A stretch of DNA of 36,252 nucleotides. It comes from Porphyra umbilicalis. Taxonomy: Eukaryota > Rhodophyta > Bangiophyceae > Bangiales > Bangiaceae. The stretch lies in NCBI GenBank assembly GCA_002049455.2, contig KV919193.1:1-36252 (forward strand). The letters run 5' to 3'. Of this stretch, positions 31,419 through 36,252 are shown piece after piece. The translations under genes were made by a program, and so were the position numbers. Below the pieces are notes generated by a model. It ran no database searches, had not been told where the DNA came from, and worked only from the letters and a program-made list of their open reading frames with translations. The first letter of the stretch is position 1. Every line of letters begins with the position of its first letter.

Positions 31419-34400
31419 GATGGCACGCGGGGGCCCCACCGGCGGCAAAATGTCTCCCTTCATCCAGGGCGTCACAGGTCTCAATGGCGGCTCTGCCGCG
31501 TGTAGGGCAGCCGCGCGGGTGCTCGCGATGGCACTCGCGCATGGCACAGGCGGACGGGAAAGGTGGCCCGCCTCGGGGCACTGCCATCCCAATTATTACC
31601 AACTATCGCAAACTATCGCAAACTATCGCAGCTGTTCGCGGCTCCAGTGGCTCCCCCGGGGCTCTGCACGCCGCGCCATCGCGCGGGAATGTCTCTTGGG
31701 GATGCAGCAATACGTTTGCAGCCGTCGTGCGCCGCGCCGGAGCAAGTTGGTGCAGCCCTTTATCGCACTGGCACGCCATGCATGGCACGCCCCACCGGCG
31801 GCAGAATGTCATACGTACATCCAGGGCGTCAGGTGTGTCAATGGCGGCTCTGCCGCGTGTAGGGCAGCCGCGCGGGTGGTCGCGCATGGCACAGGCGGGC
31901 GGGGAAGGTGGCCCGCCTCGGGGCACTGCCATCCCAATTATTACCAACTATCGCAAACTATCGCAAACTATCGCAGCTGTTTGCGGCTCCAGTGGCTCCC
32001 CCGGGGCTCTGCACGCCGCGCCATCGCGCGGGAATGTCTCTTGGGGATGCAGCAATACGTTTGCAGCCGTCGTGCGCCGCGTGGGAGCAAGTTGGTGCTG
32101 TCCCTTATCGCACTGGCACGCCATCCATGGCACGCCCCACCGGCGGCAGAATGTCATACGTACATCCAGGGCGTCAGAGGTGTCAATGGCGGCTCTGCCG
32201 CGTGTAGGGCAGCCGCGCGGGTGCTTGCGCATGGCACAGGCGGGCGGGGAAGGTGGCCCGCCTCGGGGCACTGCCATTCCAATTATTACCAACTATCGCA
32301 AACTATCGCAAACTATCGCAGCTGTTTGCGGCTCCAGTGGCTCCCCCGGGGCTCTGCACGCCGCGCCATCGCGCGGGAATGTCTCTTGGGGATGCAGCAA
32401 TACGTTTGCAGCCGTCGTGCGCCGCGCGGGAGCAAGTTGGTGCTGTCCCTTATCGCACTGGCACGCCATGCATGGCACGCCCCACCGGCGGCAGAATGTC
32501 ATACGTACATCCAGGGAGTCAGAGGTGTCAATGGCAGCTCTGCCGCGTGTAGGGAAGCCGCGCGGGTGCTCGCGCATGGCACAGGCGGGCGGGGAAGGTG
32601 GCCCGCCTCGGGGCACTGCCATCCCAATTATTACCAACTATCGCAAACTATCGCAAACTATCGCAGCTGTTTGCGGCTCCAGTGGCTCCCCCGGGGCTCT
32701 GCACGCCGCGCCATCGCGCGGGAATGTCTCTTGGGGATGCAGCAATACGTTTGCAGCCGTCGTGCGCCGCGCGGGAGCAAGTTGGTGCTGTCCCTTATCG
32801 CGCTGGCACGCCATGCATGGCACGCCCCACCGGCGGCAGAATGTCATACGTACATCCAGGGCGTCAGAGGTGTCAATGGCGGCTCTGCCGCCTGTAGGGC
32901 AGCCGCGCGGGTGCTCGCGCATGGCACAGGCGGGCGGGGAAGGTGGCCCGCCTCGGGGCACTGCCATCCCAATTATTACCAACTATCGCAAACTATCGCA
33001 AACTATCGCAGCTGTTTGCGGCTCCAGTGGCTCCCCCGGGGCTCTGCACGCCGCGCCATCGCGCGGGAATGTCTCTTGGGGATGCAGCAATACGTTTGCA
33101 GCCGTCGTGCGCCGCGCCGGAGCAAGTTGGTGCTGTCCCTTATCGCACTGGCACGCCATGCATGGCACGCCCCACCGGCGGCAGAATGTCATACGTACAT
33201 CCAGGGCGTCAGAGGTGTCAATGGCGGCTCTGCCGCCTGTAGGGCAGCCGCGCGGGTGCTCGCGCATGGCACAGGCGGGCGGGGAAGGTGGCCCGCCTCG
33301 GGGCCCTGCCATCCCAATTATTACCAACTATCGCAAACTATCACAAACTATCGCAGCTGTTTGCGGCTCCAGTGGCTCCCCCGGGGCTCTGCTCGCCGCG
33401 CCACCGCGCGGGAATGTCTCTTGGGGATGCAGCAATACGTTTGCAGCCGTCGTGCGCCGCGTCGGAGCAAGTTGGTGCTGTCCCTTATCGCACTGGCACG
33501 CCATGCATGGCACGCCCCACCGGCGGCAGAATGTCATACGTACATCCAGGGCGTCAGAGGTGTCAATGGCGGCTCTGACGCGTGTAGGGCAGCTGCGCGG
33601 GTGCTCGCGCATGGCACAGGCGGGCGGGGAAGGTGGCCCGCCTCGGGGCACTGCCATCCCAATTATTACCAACTATCGCAAACTATCGCAAACTATCGCA
33701 GCTGTTTGCGGCTCCAGTGGCTCCCCCGGGGCTCTGCACGCCGCGCCATCGCGCGGGAATGTCTCTTGGGGATGCAGCAATACGATTGCAGCCGTCGTGC
33801 GCCGCGCCGGAGCAAGTTGGTGCTGTCCCTTATCGCACTGGCACGCCATCCGTGGCACGCCCCACCGGCGGCAGAATGTCATACGTACATCCAGGGCGTC
33901 AGAGGTGTCAATGGCGGCTCTGCCGCGTGTAGGGCAGCTGCGCGGGTGCTCGCGCATGGCACAGGCGGGCGGGGAAGGTGGCCCGCCTCGGGGCACTGCC
34001 ATCCCAATTATTACCAACTATCGCAAACTATCGCAAACTATCGCAGCTGTTTGCGGCTCCAGTGGCTCCCCCGGGGCTCTGCACGCCGCGCCACCGCGCG
34101 GGAATGTCTCTTGGGGATGCAGCAATACGTTTGCAGCCGTCGTGCGCCGCGCGGGAGCAAGTTGGTGCTGTCCCTCATCGCACTGGCCCGCCATGCATGG
34201 CACGCCCCACCGGCGGCAGGATGTCATACGTACATTCAGGGCGTCAGAGGTGTCAATGTCGGCGCTGTCGCGTGTAGGGCAGCTGCGCGGGTGCTCGCGC
34301 ATGGCACAGGCGGGCGGGGAAGGTGGCCCGCCTCGGGGCACTGCCATCCCAATTATTACCAACTATCGCAAACTATCGCAAACTATCGCAGCTGTTTGCG

Positions 34401-36252
34401 GCTCCAGTGGCTCCCCCGGGGCTCTGCACGCCGCGCCATCCCGCGGGAATGTCTCTTGGGGATGCAGCAATACGATTGCAGCCGTCGTGCGCCGCGCCGG
34501 AGCAAGTTGGTGCTGTCCCTTATCGCACTGGCACGCCATCCGTGGCACGCCCCACCGGCGGCAGAATGTCATACGTACATCCAGGGCGTCAGAGGTGTCA
34601 ATGGCGGCTCTGCCGCGTGTAGGGCAGCTGCGCGGGTGCTCGCGCATGGCACAGGCGGGCGGGGAAGGTGGCCCGCCTCGGGGCACTGCCATCCCAATTA
34701 TTACCAACTATCGCAAACTATCGCAAACTATCGCAGCTGTTTGCGGCTCCAGTGGCTCCCCCGGGGCTCTGCACGCCGCGCCACCGCGCGGGAATGTCTC
34801 TTGGGGATGCACCAATACGTTTGCAGCCGTCGTGCGCCGCGCGGGAGCAAGTTGGTGCTGTCCCTTATCGCACTGGCACGCCATGCATGGCACGCCCTCA
34901 CCGGCGGCAGAATGTCATACGTACATCCAGGGCGTCAGAGGTGTCAATGTCGGCGCTGTCGCGTGTAGGGCAGCTGCGCGGGTGCTCGCGCATGGCACAG
35001 GCGGGCGGGGAAGGTGGCCCGCCTCGGGGCACTGCCATCCCAATTATTACCAACTATCGCAAACTATCACAAACTATCGCAGCTGTTTGCGGCTCCAGTG
35101 GCTCCCCCGGGGCTCTGCTCGCCGCGCCACCGCGCGGGAATGTCTCTTGGGGATGCAGCAATACGTTTGCAGCCGTCGTGCGCCGCGCCGGAGCAAGTTG
35201 GTGCTGTCCCTTATCGCACTGGCACGCCATGCATGGCACGCCCCACCGGCGGCAGAATGTCATACGTACATCCAGGGCGTCAGAGGTGTCAATGGCGGCT
35301 CTGACGCGTGTAGGGCAGCCGCGCGGGTGCTCGCGCATGGCACAGGCGGGCGGGGAAGGTGGCCCGCCTCGGGGCACTGCCATCCCAATTATTACCAACT
35401 ATCGCAAACTATCGCAAACTATCGCAGCTGTTTGCGGCTCCAGTGGCTCCCCCGGGGCTCTGCACGCCGCGCCATCGCGCGGGAATGTCTCTTGGGGATG
35501 CAGCAATACGTTTGCAGCCGTCGTGCGCCGCGCGGGAGCAAGTTGGTGCTGTCCCTTATCGCACTGGCACGCCATGCATGGCACGCCCCACCGGCGGCAG
35601 AATGTCATACGTACATCCAGGGCGTCAGGGTGTCAATGGCGGCTCTGCCGCGTGTAGGGCAGCCGCGCGGGTGCTCGCGCATGGCACAGGCGGGCGGGGA
35701 AGGTGGCCCGCCTCGGGCACTGCCATCCCAATTATTACCAACTATCGCAAACTATCGCAAACTATCGCAGCTGTTTGCGGCTCCAGTGGCTCCCCCGGGG
35801 CTCTGCACGCCGCGCCATCGCGCGGGAATGTCTCTTGGGGATGCAGCAATACGTTTGCAGCCGTCGTGCGCCGCGCCGGGAGCAAGTTGGTGCTGTCCCT
35901 TATCGCACTGGCACGCCATGCATGGCACGCCCCACCGGCGGCAGAATGTCATACGTACATCCAGGGCGTCAGAGGTGTCAATGCGGCTCTGCGCGTGTAG
36001 GGCAGCCGCGCGGGTGCTCGCGCATGGCACAGGCGGGCGGGGAAGGTGGCCCGCCTCGGGGCACTGCCATCCCAATTATTACCAACTATCGCAAACTATC
36101 GCAAACTATCGCAGCTGTTTGCGGCTCCAGTGGCTCCCCGGGGCTCTGCACGCCGCGCCATCGCGCGGAATGTCTCTTGGGGATGCAGCAATACGTTTGC
36201 AGCCGTCGTGCGCCGCGCGGGAGCAAGTTGGTGCTGTCCCTTATCGCCTGGC
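31419..36252. repeat. 345-bp satellite array, about 14 tandem copies, truncated by the window end
   Basis: The marker word AATTATTACC recurs at 31591, 31936, 32281, 32626, 32971, 33316, 33661, 34006, 34351, 34696, 35042, 35387, 35730 and 36074. Spacing is exactly 345 for the first nine steps, then 346, 345, 343 and 344. The first copy is partial and diverged, with a 12-base insertion near 31530. Copies otherwise differ at a few percent of positions. Each contains three direct copies of AACTATCGCA. Because 345 is a multiple of three and stops are rare, long open frames arise in several frames, including one of over 1,200 codons on the plus strand and one of 114 codons per unit on the minus strand. 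I see no sign that they encode protein. Confidence 0.95.
31601..31630 (+). repeat. Three tandem copies of AACTATCGCA inside each satellite unit
   Basis: Three perfect 10-base direct repeats; the same block recurs in every unit (next at 31946-31975). In the units starting at 33316 and 35042 the middle copy is AACTATCACA. It could be a protein-binding box or simply a relic of the unit's own origin. Confidence 0.85.

Noticed and set aside
31342..34968. 1,208-codon open frame across the satellite, and 114-codon minus-strand frames in each unit
   Set aside because: They arise from a 345-bp unit (divisible by three) poor in stop codons; several frames are open at once, there is no domain, and the plus frame breaks where a single base is inserted near 34897.
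31419..36252. CRISPR-like array
   Set aside because: Units are 345 bp and homogeneous throughout, with no alternating repeat and unique spacer, and the genome is eukaryotic.
1..36252. tRNA or rRNA genes
   Set aside because: Scanning for the T-loop GGTTCRANYCC pattern and rRNA landmarks gave no convincing candidate.

Overview
This is a piece of a eukaryotic nuclear genome, most likely a bangiophycean red alga (Porphyra/Pyropia/Neopyropia type). The evidence is spliceosomal introns with GT..AG ends, a cytosolic 60S ribosomal protein gene (RPL17/uL22) split by an intron, extremely GC-rich coding sequence with Ala/Gly/Pro/Arg-rich linkers, a NADPH oxidase carrying an internal four-helix membrane insert (a feature I recall from red algal NADPH oxidases), and a secreted family-7 alginate-lyase-like enzyme (also recalled from Pyropia). 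The organism is an inference; nothing in the window names it.

Layout. 1-942: GC-rich upstream DNA. 943-4667 (+): NADPH oxidase. 5159-6168: a 1-kb non-autonomous DNA element with terminal inverted repeats. 6617-11182 (+): a full ABCC/MRP-type ABC transporter with one intron. 11183-13560: intergenic DNA with a long-inverted-repeat element (arms near 12.51-12.62 and 13.32-13.43 kb, plus a related fragment at 11.2 kb). 13837-15033 (+): RPL17, two exons. 15942-18613 (-): PAK/STE20-type protein kinase, two exons. 18614-20000: very GC-rich DNA with long G runs. 20122-20322: a small Tc1/mariner-type MITE with TA target duplication. 20655-23911: an apparently intact DNA transposon whose gene (21088-23662, -) encodes a 790-residue protein with a DDE-like arrangement. 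25573-26973 (-): four-exon PL7 lyase. 28.85-29.49 kb: a decayed ~30-bp minisatellite. 29.5-31.3 kb: unrecognised, possibly decayed coding sequence. 31419-36252: a 345-bp satellite array of about 14 copies running off the end of the window.

The genes are independent eukaryotic transcription units, not an operon. The NADPH oxidase (superoxide production at a membrane), the PAK-like kinase (a Rho-GTPase effector in other eukaryotes) and the secreted lyase could all relate to cell-surface or defence biology, but the sequence gives no evidence that they act together.

A recurring technical feature is that the reading frame of three genes appears to change at runs of 9-20 G or C. These are best read as homopolymer length errors, or possibly real length polymorphism. 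The last ~650 bases also carry a cluster of single-base indels, as expected for an unpolished contig end.
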